The notes under the pieces were generated by a model that saw nothing but the letters and a program-made list of their open reading frames with translations, searched no databases and was not told the origin of the DNA. DNA of 64,000 nt from DASQPR01 sp963797675. Lineage in GTDB: Bacteria; Actinomycetota; Actinomycetes; Mycobacteriales; Micromonosporaceae. Of the stretch, positions 1-9,492 are shown one piece after another. The DNA lies in NCBI GenBank assembly GCA_963797675.1, contig CAWCQQ010000002.1, forward strand, positions 248,001 to 312,000, written 5' to 3'. A program made the position numbers and the translations under genes. Positions within the stretch are counted from its first letter, which is position 1; each line of letters opens with the position of its first letter.

Positions 1-1
1 G

Positions 2-490
2 GACGCGCCGGTGGTGCCGTTGACGACCGGATTCCGGGTGCCGGCGTCGATCCTGGCGCTCGCAAACCGGATGCTTCCGTCGCTCGAGGTGGACGTACCG
101 CCGGCCACGTCGCTGCGACACGATGGTGAGCTGGGCGTACACCTGGTTGATGATCTTTATGCGGCGACGGTGTCGGAGTGTCGCGCGGCGCTCACGATCG
201 AGGGTTCGGTCGGTGTGATCGCGCCGGACGCGCTGGTGGCGCGGCTGTCGGCGGCGCTCGCGGACGCCGGGATCGCGAGCGGCGATGCGGACGACGATCA
301 GCGCGTGAGCGTGCTGCCGGCGACGGTTGCGAAGGGTCTCGAATATGACCATGTGATCGTCGTCGAGCCGGCCGACATCGTGGCGGCCGAGGAGCGCGGT
401 CTCAACCGGCTTTACGTCGTGCTGACCCGTGCCGTGTCGCGGCTGTCGATCATCCACATCAAGCCGCTGCCGCCGCAGATCCTGGGCTGA
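2..490 (+). CDS. HelD/HelR-type superfamily I helicase, C-terminal fragment
   Basis: The 3' end of a gene whose start lies before the window; the frame is open from base 2. The visible 162 residues match the C-terminal part of the UvrD-like HelD/HelR ATPases, which strip stalled RNA polymerase from DNA. The readable signs are the late helicase motifs: VSVLPATVAKGLEYD followed by VIVVEP, then the segment RLYVVLTRAVSRL that ends the second RecA-like lobe. No Walker A is visible because that part is missing. Family membership follows from these motifs; the HelD-versus-UvrD choice is inference from the KGLEYD and LYVVLTRA wording. Confidence 0.75.
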   Translation, partial: DAPVVPLTTGFRVPASILALANRMLPSLEVDVPPATSLRHDGELGVHLVDDLYAATVSECRAALTIEGSVGVIAPDALVARLSAALADAGIASGDADDDQRVSVLPATVAKGLEYDHVIVVEPADIVAAEERGLNRLYVVLTRAVSRLSIIHIKPLPPQILG

Positions 491-593
491 TCGTCGTCCG
501 TCGGTGATCTGCTGCAGTGCTGGCCTGGACCCGACTGGTGAACTGCTGCCGCGGGGCTTGGCCTGGGGTTCGTCGGGGCCTACCACTCTGGAC

Positions 594-1433
594 TCACAGA
601 CGGTGCAGAGCGGTAGGCGGCCGCAAAGGCACCCAGCGGCGACGATCAGGCACGGATCTGCCCGGACGCACCGGCACGATGAGCGGACCGTTCTCGCCCA
701 GGATCACCCGGACGTGCGCGTTGTAATGCTGCGCCAGCAGCGGCTCGGTCAGCACATCTGCGGGGGAGCCGCTGGCAACGACCGAGCCGCCGGCAAGCAT
801 CACCATCCGGTCCGCATATTCGCCCGCGATCGACAGGTCATGCATCGTCGCGACCACCGTCAGACTGTGGTCGCGACGTAGCGCGTCGACGAGTTCCAGC
901 ACGTCCTGCTGGTGTCCGATGTCGAGCGCCGAGGTCGGCTCGTCGAGCAGCAACAGCCGGGCGCCCTGTGCAAGGGCCCGCGCGAGGTAGACCCGCTGCC
1001 GCTCGCCGCCGGACATCGAATCGAGCCGGCGCGATGCGAATCCATGCAGGTCAAGGCGTTCCAGAACGCCGAGGACCACGTCGATGTCGTGTTGTGACTC
1101 GCGGCTCAGCGGAGCGATGTACGGAGTCCGTCCGAGCAGTACGTAATCGAGCACCGCCATCGCCGGCGGCACGATCGGGTCCTGCGTGACGGTAGCGACC
1201 AGCCGGGCGCGGTCGCGTCGGGACTGTTCCCCGATCGCGCGCCCGAACAGGTCGATCGCGCCGGTAAAGCGCAGCAGGCCGCCGACCGCGCGCAGCAACG
1301 TCGACTTGCCCGAACCGTTCGGGCCGATGATCGTGACCCAGTCGCCGACGTCGACCTCGACGGACACGTTCCGCAGGATCTCGGTCCGCTCGATCTTCAC
1401 GCCGACGTCGCGGATGGACAGTGCCGCCGTCAT
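594..1433 (-). CDS. btuD: Cobalamin-type ABC importer ATPase (BtuD/FecE family)
   Basis: 279 residues, cytoplasmic ATPase that powers import of a metal-chelate or corrinoid. Walker A GPNGSGKS is at residues 37-44, the signature MSGGERQ near 142 and Walker B LLLLDEP just after it, followed by the switch histidine in TMHDL. Its ATG lies directly against the stop of the permease, so the two are translationally coupled. The operon begins with a cobalamin riboswitch, which points to vitamin B12 rather than siderophore as substrate. The last 25 residues or so, rich in Arg and Pro, are not typical for the family and could be a natural extension or a shifted frame. Confidence 0.88.
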   Translation of the reverse strand: MTAALSIRDVGVKIERTEILRNVSVEVDVGDWVTIIGPNGSGKSTLLRAVGGLLRFTGAIDLFGRAIGEQSRRDRARLVATVTQDPIVPPAMAVLDYVLLGRTPYIAPLSRESQHDIDVVLGVLERLDLHGFASRRLDSMSGGERQRVYLARALAQGARLLLLDEPTSALDIGHQQDVLELVDALRRDHSLTVVATMHDLSIAGEYADRMVMLAGGSVVASGSPADVLTEPLLAQHYNAHVRVILGENGPLIVPVRPGRSVPDRRRWVPLRPPTALHRL

Positions 1434-2549
1434 CTATACCTGCTTCGACGTGCGCAGGATCACGATGAAGAACGGTGCCCCGAAGAACGCGGTGACCACG
1501 CCGATCGGGATCTCATTGGGCGCCGCGACCGTGCGGGCGCCGAGGTCCGCGAGCGCGAGGAACGCGGCGCCGAACAGTGCCGACAGCGGCAGGATCACCC
1601 GGTAGCTCGAGCCCGCCATCAAGCGCACGGTGTGCGGCACGATCAAACCCACGAACCCGATCAGGCCGGAGACGGACACCGCGGCCGCCGTCCCCAACGA
1701 GGCCGCGAGGATCAATATCAAGCGGGTACGCGCCGGATGCGCACCGAGACTCTGTGCCTCGTCGTCGCCGACCGCCATCACGTCAAGCCGGCGTCCCTGC
1801 GTCAGGATCACCGTCGCGGTCACCACGAAGAACGGCAGGAGCAGCACGACATCGTGCCATCCGGCGGTGCTCAGCCGGCCCAGGATCCACGAATAGACCT
1901 GCTGGATCTCCTGGATGTGCTGCTGCAGCACGTACGCCTGGCAGGCGCTGAGAAACGCCGAGATGGCGACGCCGGCCAGGATCAGTGTCGCCGGGGTGCG
2001 ATAGCGGCCACCGCTGGCACCGAGACCGTACGTGAGTGCCACCGCGGCGAGCGAACCGGCGAACGCGAAGAGCGGCACGACAAACGGCGTACCGCGGCCG
2101 CCGGCCGCCGGCAGGTCCGTGAACGCGGGCCGGGTGACCAGCGCGATGGTCGCACCGAGACCGGCTCCGGCCGCAATGCCCAGCAGGTACGGGTCGGCCA
2201 GCGGATTGCGGAACGCGCCCTGGTAGCTGGCACCGGCGAGCGAGAGCATCGCACCGACGAGCAGGCCGAGGCAGACCCGCGGGAGTCGTAACTGCGTGAC
2301 GATCGCCGCACCCTGCGGGCTCAGGCCGCTATTGAGATGCACGCCGGGGATCTGGTCGAGCAGCTCGATGAAGACGCCGCCGGGATTCAGCCGTACGGGT
2401 CCGAGCGCCACACCGGCGACCATCGCGACGACAACGGCCGCCAGCCCGGCCACGAGCCAGCGCACCTTGAGGCGCGCCGGCTCGGGTGACGACCGAGGAC
2501 CACCGGCCGGTGTGGACACCGGCCGTCGTCCGGACGTCAGATCGGTCAT
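1434..2549 (-). CDS. btuC: Cobalamin-type ABC importer permease (BtuC/FecCD family)
   Basis: 371 residues with about ten hydrophobic segments, the usual architecture of FecCD-type permeases. Family landmarks include GASYQGAFRNPLADPYLLG in the first third and GFVGLIVPHTVRL in the last third, the latter close to the coupling region that contacts the ATPase. The N-terminal 30 residues are a Pro/Ser/Arg-rich cytoplasmic leader. The start codon overlaps the stop of the upstream binding-protein gene by one base (TAATG), so the three genes form a tight operon. Substrate assignment to cobalamin rests on the riboswitch, not on the permease sequence itself. Confidence 0.88.
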   Translation of the reverse strand: MTDLTSGRRPVSTPAGGPRSSPEPARLKVRWLVAGLAAVVVAMVAGVALGPVRLNPGGVFIELLDQIPGVHLNSGLSPQGAAIVTQLRLPRVCLGLLVGAMLSLAGASYQGAFRNPLADPYLLGIAAGAGLGATIALVTRPAFTDLPAAGGRGTPFVVPLFAFAGSLAAVALTYGLGASGGRYRTPATLILAGVAISAFLSACQAYVLQQHIQEIQQVYSWILGRLSTAGWHDVVLLLPFFVVTATVILTQGRRLDVMAVGDDEAQSLGAHPARTRLILILAASLGTAAAVSVSGLIGFVGLIVPHTVRLMAGSSYRVILPLSALFGAAFLALADLGARTVAAPNEIPIGVVTAFFGAPFFIVILRTSKQV

Positions 2550-3505
2550 TACGAGGCCGGGTACGCCTTGACCGCGGTCACGATCGTTTCAAGCAGCTGC
2601 GGAACACGAGTGCCCCACTGCGACGCGATGTTGTCGTCGATCGGGATGACCTGCATGTTCTTGACGGCCGAGATGGTCGACCATCCCGGCCGGGCCGCGA
2701 CGGTGGCCGGCGACGCGTTCTCCAACGTGTCGGCCAAGAAGATCATGTCGGGATTCGCCTTGATGATCGACTCGGCGGTCAGCTGCGGGTACCCGCCGCT
2801 CTTGCCGTTCGCGTCCGCCGGATCGGCGATGTTGACCATGCCCGCCATGGTGAACAGCGCGCCGATGAACGTCTTCGATGTCGCCGAATAGAACGCGGTC
2901 GGGTCGAGCTCGTAGTAGTAGCTGAGCTGCTTCGCCGGCGACGGGAGCTGAGCGACCTCGGCGGTGATCGCCGCCTTCTCGGCCGCGACGACGTTCTGCG
3001 CCGTCTCGACGTTGCCGGTCAGCGCACCGAGCGCGGTGATCTGGTGGTACGTGTCATCGAGCGTCTGTGCTGCGTCGGCCTCGTACACCGGGATCTTCAG
3101 AGCGGTGAGCTGCTCCTTGATCTTGTTGGTGTCCGAGCCGATCACGACGAGGTCGGGGCTCTTCGCGGCGATCGCTTCGGCATTCGGCGTGTACGCGTCG
3201 ATGTCCGCCGGCGGCTTGGTGGCCGGCGGCTGCGCACCGAAGTACGTCGAATACTTGTCGACCTCGATCACCTGTGAGCCGGCGCCCATGGAGAAGAGCA
3301 TGTCGGTCGCCGTCGGCGAGAGCGAGATGATGTGTGTCGGCTTGGCCGTGACGGTCGTGCCGTCCTCGGTGACCGGGAAGGTCGCGACCGGCGGCGTGTA
3401 CGAACTCTGTGACTTGGGCGTGGCCGCCTTCGAGCTGGCGCACGCTGCGGTGAGGGACAACACGGCAAGCGCAGTGGTGGCCAGGATTACGGGGGTGCGT
3501 CTCAT
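2549..3505 (-). CDS. btuF: Cobalamin-type ABC importer substrate-binding lipoprotein (BtuF-like)
   Basis: 318 residues. A lipoprotein signal ends with LTAAC (Cys22), so the mature protein should be tethered outside the membrane. The body is a class III periplasmic-binding fold: an early block IISLSPTATDMLFSMGAG, then SPDLVVIGS in the first lobe, a long central helix region and the second lobe with NPDMIFLA. It is the first gene of the operon. The ATG is preceded by a strong AGGAGG (minus strand, about 3511-3516) and a long leader carrying a cobalamin riboswitch. Binding of B12 or another corrinoid is inferred from that riboswitch. Confidence 0.87.
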   Translation of the reverse strand: MRRTPVILATTALAVLSLTAACASSKAATPKSQSSYTPPVATFPVTEDGTTVTAKPTHIISLSPTATDMLFSMGAGSQVIEVDKYSTYFGAQPPATKPPADIDAYTPNAEAIAAKSPDLVVIGSDTNKIKEQLTALKIPVYEADAAQTLDDTYHQITALGALTGNVETAQNVVAAEKAAITAEVAQLPSPAKQLSYYYELDPTAFYSATSKTFIGALFTMAGMVNIADPADANGKSGGYPQLTAESIIKANPDMIFLADTLENASPATVAARPGWSTISAVKNMQVIPIDDNIASQWGTRVPQLLETIVTAVKAYPAS

Positions 3506-3599
3506 CTAACTTCCTCCTGTCGGTCGAGGCGTGGAGTGCTTCGCCGACAAGGGATGGAATGCCGCCCCGGCCTGCGAGGCGCTCTTCCTCGAGAGCGCA

Positions 3600-3715
3600 A
3601 TTCGCGACCGGGCAGGCGACCTGGCTTGTCTCTCTGTCACATTGACGACAGTGAGCATCACAGTTGCGGGACAGCGCCGGGATCTCACCGGCTTCGCTGC
3701 GGAACGGTCGACGTG
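3600..3715 (-). promoter_or_regulatory. Cobalamin riboswitch (AdoCbl class)
   Basis: Read on the minus strand, the leader contains AAGCCGGTGAGATCCCGGC followed at once by GCTGTCCCGCAACTGTGA (complement of about 3658-3694). This is the most conserved core of cobalamin riboswitches. About 30 nt later comes AAGCCAGGTCGCCTGCC (complement of about 3611-3627), the B12 box. Between the aptamer and the btuF start is a 7-bp hairpin (3579-3598, stem GCGCTCT) that could belong to the expression platform. Rising adenosylcobalamin would be expected to lower btuFCD expression. A possible -10 (TAGAGT, complement of 3716-3721) lies just upstream. Confidence 0.9.
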
Positions 3716-3745
3716 ACTCTACCGCCGAGCGCTCCGAAGCGGAAT

Positions 3746-4021
3746 TCAGCGACGCTCGGGCTCGTCATCCCCGGCCAGCGCGGAGCGGAGCTTCTCCTTC
3801 TCGGCCCGGCGCTTTGTGATGGACGTCTCCACCGTGGCCGCGACCTCGTTGCGCCATTTACTCAGCAGGAAGTAGGACGCGACGGCCGTGACGACCGCCG
3901 AGATCAGCATCGCCAGGATCGGCTCTTTAAGGACCAGGTCCAGCACGTATGCGAGGACGACGAACATGCCGATCCGCGCGAGCGTGTACTTGACCATCGG
4001 AGGCAACTGCACGTTCCTCAC
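3746..4021 (-). CDS. DUF4229 small membrane protein
   Basis: 91 residues with two predicted membrane spans (about 9-30 and 33-52) and a charged C-terminal tail rich in Lys, Arg and Glu. This matches the actinobacterial DUF4229 family, whose function is not known. It is the third gene of a compact minus-strand operon with mqnE; its ATG overlaps the stop of the preceding gene by four bases (ATGA). The coupling to mqnE suggests a link to menaquinone or membrane respiratory function, but that is only context. Confidence 0.7.
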   Translation of the reverse strand: MRNVQLPPMVKYTLARIGMFVVLAYVLDLVLKEPILAMLISAVVTAVASYFLLSKWRNEVAATVETSITKRRAEKEKLRSALAGDDEPERR

Positions 4022-4482
4022 CCTTCACCGAGCCGGCTCGCGAGATAGCGGATGCCGAAGAACCAGAGTACGGCGTAGACCAGGCATGCGACCGTGACGC
4101 TGATCCCACCGTTGAAGGCGGGTCGCAGCGCGCCGAGCGTCGAACTGAGCGCGATGCCGCCGATCAGGCCGAGTGCCGCCGCGATCAGCGCGACCGCGAC
4201 CCGAGCCGGTACGCCCTTCCACGCGCGGTAGTCCTCGATGAACATCCAGACCGGCAGGATGCCGGCGAGCCAGCCCGAGATCGTGCCGAACTTGCCGACG
4301 CCCAGCAGGGTGAACAGCCCGTCGATCACGACCAGCACGATCATGCAGATGACGATGCCGAAGATGACGCCACCGGCCATGTTGGCGAGCGTCCCGACCC
4401 GGCCGTTCGCATCACGAGGCGGGTAGCTCGCGACCCGGCCCCCCGGTGTGGAGGCCGGAGTCGGTGCTGGCTTGGCAGCCAT
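4018..4482 (-). CDS. Four-TM membrane protein of the mqnE operon
   Basis: 154 residues. About 30 N-terminal residues rich in Ala, Pro and Thr are followed by four hydrophobic segments (about 33-57, 64-80, 93-115 and 125-145). I do not recognise a named family. Its start codon touches the mqnE stop with no gap and its stop overlaps the DUF4229 gene, so the three are almost certainly co-transcribed and translationally coupled. Function unknown. Confidence 0.65.
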   Translation of the reverse strand: MAAKPAPTPASTPGGRVASYPPRDANGRVGTLANMAGGVIFGIVICMIVLVVIDGLFTLLGVGKFGTISGWLAGILPVWMFIEDYRAWKGVPARVAVALIAAALGLIGGIALSSTLGALRPAFNGGISVTVACLVYAVLWFFGIRYLASRLGEG

Positions 4483-5652
4483 CTACGCCCACACCTGCTG
4501 CGGTTCGGCGCGGCGCTCGGCGAGTGGGATCGGGGCGTCGTATTCGCGGACAATCTCGTAGCGCGTGTTCCGTTCGACCGGCTGGAACCCGGCGTCCTGG
4601 ATCAGCGTCAGCAGGTCCTCGCGGTGCATCGTGTTCGGCGTGCCGTACGAGTCGGCGTCGTGCGTGATCTTGTACTCGACCACCGAACCGTCCAGGTCGT
4701 CGACGCCGTAGCTCAGCGACATCTGCGCGAGCGACAGTCCGTGCATCACCCAGAAGCACTTCACGTGCGGGAAGTTGTCCAGCATCAGCCGGGAGACGGC
4801 GAACGTCTTCAGTGACTCGGCCGGGCTGGCCATCGTCGTACGGGCCTGGAGGCGGTTGCGGATGATGCCGTCCTTCGCATCCACGAAGTCGTGCTGGTAG
4901 CGCAGCGGGATGAAGACCGCGAAGCCGCCGGTCTCGTCTTGCAGTTCCCGAAGGCGCAGCACGTGGTCGACGCGGTGCCGCTGCTCCTCGATGTGCCCGT
5001 AGAGCATCGTGGCGGGCGTCTTGAGGCCCTTCTCGTGGGCGAGGCGGTGGATCCGAGACCAGTCTTCCCAGTGCGTCGCGTGATCCACGATGTGCTCGCG
5101 GACCTCCCAGTCGAAGATCTCCGCGCCGCCGCCGGTCAGCGACTCCAGGCCGGCGTCGATCAACTCGTCCAGGATCTCGCTCGCCCCGAGGCCGGAGATC
5201 TTCTCGAACCAGTGCACCTCGGTCGCGGTGAATGCCTTGAGGTTGACGTCCGGGAGCGCTGCCTTCAATTCCCGCAGTACACGGGGGTAGTACTTCCATG
5301 GCAGGGTCGGATGCAGCCCGTTGACGATATGCAATTCGGTGAGCTGCTCGCCCTCCATTTGCTTCGCCAGCCGGACCGCTTCCTCGACGCGCATCGTGTA
5401 CGCGTCCTTTTCGCCAGGCTTGCGTTGAAATGAGCAATAAGCGCAGCTCGCCGAACACACGTTCGTCAGATTCAGATGCCGGTTGACGTTGAACATCACG
5501 CGGTCGCCGTTGAGTTCGGTGCGCTTGTGATGGGCGAGGCGACCGAGCCAGGCGAGATCGTCCGATGCGTAGAGTGCCTCGCCGTCGGCGCGCGTCAGCC
5601 GTACGCCTTCGTAAACCTTGGCCTCGAGTTCGCGCTTGAGTCCTACGTCCAC
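4483..5652 (-). CDS. mqnE: Aminofutalosine synthase MqnE
   Basis: Radical SAM enzyme that joins 3-[(1-carboxyvinyl)oxy]benzoate to the SAM-derived adenosyl group to give aminofutalosine, an early step of the futalosine menaquinone route. The cluster motif is CSASCAYCSF (CxxxCxYC), followed by the substrate-site stretches ELHIVNGLHPTL and LTGGGAEIFD. I chose the GTG at 5652 (minus strand) because AGGTGG lies at RBS distance and the product then starts at VDVGLKRELE, close to family length (about 389 residues). Upstream in-frame codons would add 43 unrelated residues. The other futalosine genes are split off at 11.8-15 kb. Confidence 0.92.
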   Translation of the reverse strand: MDVGLKRELEAKVYEGVRLTRADGEALYASDDLAWLGRLAHHKRTELNGDRVMFNVNRHLNLTNVCSASCAYCSFQRKPGEKDAYTMRVEEAVRLAKQMEGEQLTELHIVNGLHPTLPWKYYPRVLRELKAALPDVNLKAFTATEVHWFEKISGLGASEILDELIDAGLESLTGGGAEIFDWEVREHIVDHATHWEDWSRIHRLAHEKGLKTPATMLYGHIEEQRHRVDHVLRLRELQDETGGFAVFIPLRYQHDFVDAKDGIIRNRLQARTTMASPAESLKTFAVSRLMLDNFPHVKCFWVMHGLSLAQMSLSYGVDDLDGSVVEYKITHDADSYGTPNTMHREDLLTLIQDAGFQPVERNTRYEIVREYDAPIPLAERRAEPQQVWA

Positions 5653-5887
5653 GCCCGCCACCTGTCTTCTCGCTCGGTTCTCCGCGCTTGCCGTACACGA
5701 GTCAGCGTAGCCGGGTGCCGTGCCGGCCTCCTGATCGGCCAGCCGCAGCCACGATTGCGCTGTCATGGCGGACATCCGCAATTTGCCTCGTATCAGGGAT
5801 CTGTTATCCGACTCGATAGTGACAGCAGCGTGTTAGTGAGGTAGGAAAACAGGGGACGCAATTGACATTGGGCGGGGCGGATTTCAC

Positions 5888-7276
5888 ATGGCAGGGCGCA
5901 ACCTTATAAAGCGGGCAATGCGCCCGACCCTCGCAATTGTTGCCTGCACCGCTATTTGCGCATTCGTTCCACGGCCTGTTTATGCAGGTACGCCAGCTGC
6001 CACGCCAACTCCGACGCCGTCCATCTCGGCCACCGCGGCCGGACCGCTCGGCGCACAGATCCTCTCCCAGGAAGCCGGCCTCGAAGGGCTCGGTGAGCAG
6101 GTCGAGGTGCTGCAGGAGTCGGTCGGGGCCGACCTTCAGCTCACCACGACCGCGTACACGACGTGGCAATCCGCTCTCGCTCTGCAGACCTCGTCCGAGA
6201 GCGCGATGAGCGACGCCGCCACCCAGGCGTACGAGAAGACGCAGCAGCTCGGCCCGTACAGCGGGTATAGCGGCGACATCGCCAGCCTGGGCCTGCTCGT
6301 GCCCCGGCTCGGCGTGGCACCGTCCAACGCCGAGGCGACCGCGAAGTCGGTGGCGCAGGCGCGCCTGGTCACCACGAACGCCTATGCGGCATATCAGAAC
6401 GCGCAGGCCACACAGGCGGCGTTGCAGGCGCAGGAAGATGCGTTGCAGGCGACGTACACGACGCAGGCTGCCGCGCTGGACGTCTTGAAGGCGCAGAACG
6501 AGCTGGCCATCGCACAGGCCGCCGCGGCTCAGGCAGCGCTGGACGCCGCCGCCGGGGCCGGCATCGGTGCCGGTACGGTCGTGAACGGCCAGGCCGCCAG
6601 CCCGCAGGCGCTCGCCGCGGTGCATTTCGCGCTGGCCCAGATCGGCAAGCCGTACGTCTTCGGAGACGAGGGTCCGAATAGTTATGACTGCTCCGGGCTG
6701 ACCTGGGCGGCGTACCAGTCGGCCGGGATCACGATCCCGCGGATCGCCCGTTACCAGCAGCACGCGCTGACGCCGATCTCACCGGACGAATTGCTTCCGG
6801 GGGATCTCATCTTCTTCAGCGGCACCAACGGGACGAGTTGGACCTCGGTATCGCACGTCGGCATGTATTACGGCCGCAGCGCGACCGGGCAATCGTTGAT
6901 GATCGAAGCGCCGTTTACCGGGGAAAACGTCAAGATCGCACCGGTCTGGTGGAGTCACTACTTCAGTGCGGCCCGAGTCGTACCGGCCGTGCCCGCGCCG
7001 CCCCAGACCGGACCAACTCCGACTCCGACCCCAACTCCGACGCCAACACCTACTCCCACGCCGACTCCAACACCTACGCCTACTCCTACGCCGACGCCGA
7101 CACCCACGCCTACTCCGACACCCACCCCGACTCCTACCCCAACACCGACGCCAACGCCCACGCCTTCTGCGCCAACGAGCCCGTCAGACCCGCCGACCAC
7201 GCCGTCGACCAGCCCGTCCGATGACCCAGTCCCGAGTTCGGCGCCGGCATCGCCCTCGGTTGCGACGTCGTCATAA
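5888..7276 (+). CDS. Secreted NlpC/P60 peptidoglycan endopeptidase with Thr-Pro tail
   Basis: 462 residues. An N-terminal signal peptide (hydrophobic stretch about 11-30, likely cut near VYA-GT) is followed by an Ala/Gln-rich coiled-coil region (about 50-220), an NlpC/P60 domain (about 240-360) and a Thr-Pro tail of about 25 PT units. The catalytic Cys is in YDCSGLTWAAY and the His in SHVGMYY. Such enzymes cut D-Glu to diamino-acid bonds in cell-wall stem peptides; the coiled coil resembles the autoinhibitory or FtsX-contact region of RipC/CwlO-like hydrolases. The PT tail probably spans the wall. It stands alone, divergent from mqnE. Confidence 0.88.
   Translation: MAGRNLIKRAMRPTLAIVACTAICAFVPRPVYAGTPAATPTPTPSISATAAGPLGAQILSQEAGLEGLGEQVEVLQESVGADLQLTTTAYTTWQSALALQTSSESAMSDAATQAYEKTQQLGPYSGYSGDIASLGLLVPRLGVAPSNAEATAKSVAQARLVTTNAYAAYQNAQATQAALQAQEDALQATYTTQAAALDVLKAQNELAIAQAAAAQAALDAAAGAGIGAGTVVNGQAASPQALAAVHFALAQIGKPYVFGDEGPNSYDCSGLTWAAYQSAGITIPRIARYQQHALTPISPDELLPGDLIFFSGTNGTSWTSVSHVGMYYGRSATGQSLMIEAPFTGENVKIAPVWWSHYFSAARVVPAVPAPPQTGPTPTPTPTPTPTPTPTPTPTPTPTPTPTPTPTPTPTPTPTPTPTPTPTPTPSAPTSPSDPPTTPSTSPSDDPVPSSAPASPSVATSS
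7015..7168 (+). repeat. 6-bp microsatellite coding (Thr-Pro)n
   Basis: About 25 tandem copies of a 6-bp unit of the type ACNCCN inside the C-terminal part of the NlpC/P60 gene. Third positions vary (ACTCCG, ACCCCA, ACGCCA), so selection seems to hold the dipeptide more than the DNA. Length change by slippage in multiples of 6 would keep the frame. Confidence 0.9.
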
Positions 7277-7574
7277 CGTGACGGTGGTCGAGCGGTGCTG
7301 CGACGAATGCCCTGGTCAGCGCGTCGCGGCGGCCCGACGAGCCGACCGTGGCGGGATTCTCGGCCGGCGTGCTGCTCGCGCCGAGGTGACCGGTCCCGGA
7401 CAGCGCCGTCCCTTGGCAACGTGACAATGTCCGCCGTAACCTGGCTCGACCCGTACATGTGCGTTGCGCACGACTTTCCGTCGTGCCCGCGGATGTGGCA
7501 CGGTTGAGTGGGTACGTCGCGCGCTTCGATGGCGAAGCGGCCAATCCCACACTTTTCGCCGTTGGGAGGCCGCG

Positions 7575-9492
7575 ATGGACGAGCAAGCCGCATCGGAGCG
7601 TGACGCCATCCCGCCTCAGCCACGAACGGTCGGCCGCGCGAGTGTTCCCGGCTTGACGCCGGTCCGCCCGGACGCGCCACCCGCGTCGACCTCCGCCACG
7701 ACCTATACCGCCCACCGTGCCGCCGCAGACTCCGACGCGATCGCCGAGGAAGTGGCCGACACCGCGCCACGAATCCCGTCGCCGCGGATCAGCGAGCTGG
7801 ACGCGGAGTTCGGACTCCCTTCCGTGCTACGAAGCGGGGCCGAGCCGCTGCCCCGTCGACGGGCCCGGGCGATGCAAGAATTCACCGACGGTCCCGACCC
7901 GAGTTCCGGAGGTACACCCTGGTCACCGTTCGGGGCCGAGGAGAAGCCACCACCGCCACCCCAAGATCCAAATCCCTATCGCGTACGGGCCACCGCCCGC
8001 GTACCCGGATCGCTGTCACCGGTCGACTCCGAGCGAGCGGACCGGATCCTTCCGGACGGGCCGCTCATCGACGAACTGTTCTTCAACGGACCGCCGGACC
8101 ACCGAGCCGCCGAGGCACCACCGGCGGTCGTGAACCCGCCGAGTGCGGCCGACTATGCCGCGGCGCTGATGCGCGAGTGGCGATCGGAAAGCGATGCATC
8201 CGCCACCGAGCCTGACATGCCGCCCGATGACGGCGCGGGCGACGTTTTGCCCGTCGTCAATTCCGGACGTGCCCGGATCGTACCGTCCCAGCCGACCCCC
8301 GACGATGCGTACGACGCCGAGTCGGACTTCGACGATTACCCCGACGTCGCGGATAGCGCGTCCGCGCCGGATCTTCAACCCGCTGGCATCGATGACGTTG
8401 CGCCTGCGGACGGCGGCGGGCTGCTCGGGCTCGTGGGCGACTCCTTCGAGGACCTGAGCTTCGACCGTACGCCGTTTGATCATGCGGATGCCGTTTCGGA
8501 AGACCAGCCGTCATCCGATCCGGCTGCACGGGTCGCGCCCGATCTGGCTGCGCTCTACGGTCCGGCAACGGATGGCGCGGCGGCTCCGGCGTACGAGACG
8601 GACGCCTACTGGGGATCGGCTCAGCCGATTGCGGTCCCGCCGCTTCCACGTCGCGAGCCCCAGCCGATCGAAACCACGCCGCTCGATGACCGGCCGCTCG
8701 ATCGCGTGCCGTTTGATCGCCCGCCGGTCGAAGCCCAATCGTTTGATGGCCCGCCGGTCGAAGCCCCATCGTATGGGGCTGTCCGGCCGATCGATGCCAC
8801 GCCGTATGGCGCCGCTGCCCACCGAAGCCCCGTCGTTTGAGGCTCGGCCGACCGAAGCAAGGTCGACCGAGGCGCCACCGTTTGATGACCGGCCGTTCTA
8901 CCCGCCGCCGATCGAAGGCCGACCGCTCGTTGATGACCTGCCCATTGAAGACCGGCTGATCGAAGATCGGCTGATTGACGACCGGCTGATTGACGACCGG
9001 CCGGAGTTGGTTGCGAACGCCCCGGCACCGTTGCACGAATGGTCGGGATCCGAGCCCTCCGTTTCGGAGCCGGACGACGCCGAGTTGCCGGAGCCACCGC
9101 CGCCGGTGATCGGCACGATCCGCGCTGCGGTTCGCGTCCCGGGTCTCCTGATCGAACGCCCGCCGGCCACGGGTGATGACGAGGATCGGCCGCTGGCCGT
9201 GCCGCGGGCTCTGGCCGTACCCCCGGTGGTGGAGAAGTCGGAGCCTGCGCTCGACGGGCCGGTGGTGACGTATTCGGCTGAGGACTGGCGCAGCAACGTG
9301 CGTGGATCGGCGGCGGTGAGTGCGGAATCCGGCGGGACGGTCTACGTCAGCGACGTCGATGGCGATGACGACGAGGAGCCGCTGTCGCTCACCCAGAAAC
9401 TTCTGCGTTCGGGCGTGATCGTGCTGCTCATCGTGCTTTTCGTGGCCGCATTCCGCTATGGCCCGAATATCGACCAATGGCTGCACAGCTGA
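7575..9492 (+). CDS. Repeat-rich acidic protein with C-terminal membrane anchor (frame broken once)
   Basis: About 640 residues if joined. The ATG at 7575 has GGGAGG just upstream. The protein is disordered and rich in Pro, Asp and Glu. Residues coded around 8680-8800 form degenerate repeats of the type FDRPPVEA / FDGPPVEA, and those around 8820-9000 form PTEAPSFEA and then LIEDRLIDDRLIDDR repeats. It ends with one hydrophobic span (LLRSGVIVLLIVLFVAAF) and a short polar tail, like a tail-anchored protein. The frame changes at about 8810-8823; the same repeat style continues, so I treat it as one gene with an indel. Family and function are not recognised. Confidence 0.55.

Noticed and set aside
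5653..5887. c-di-AMP (ydaO) riboswitch before the NlpC/P60 gene
   Set aside because: Such genes often have one and DisA is present, but I could not find the conserved core sequence in this leader.
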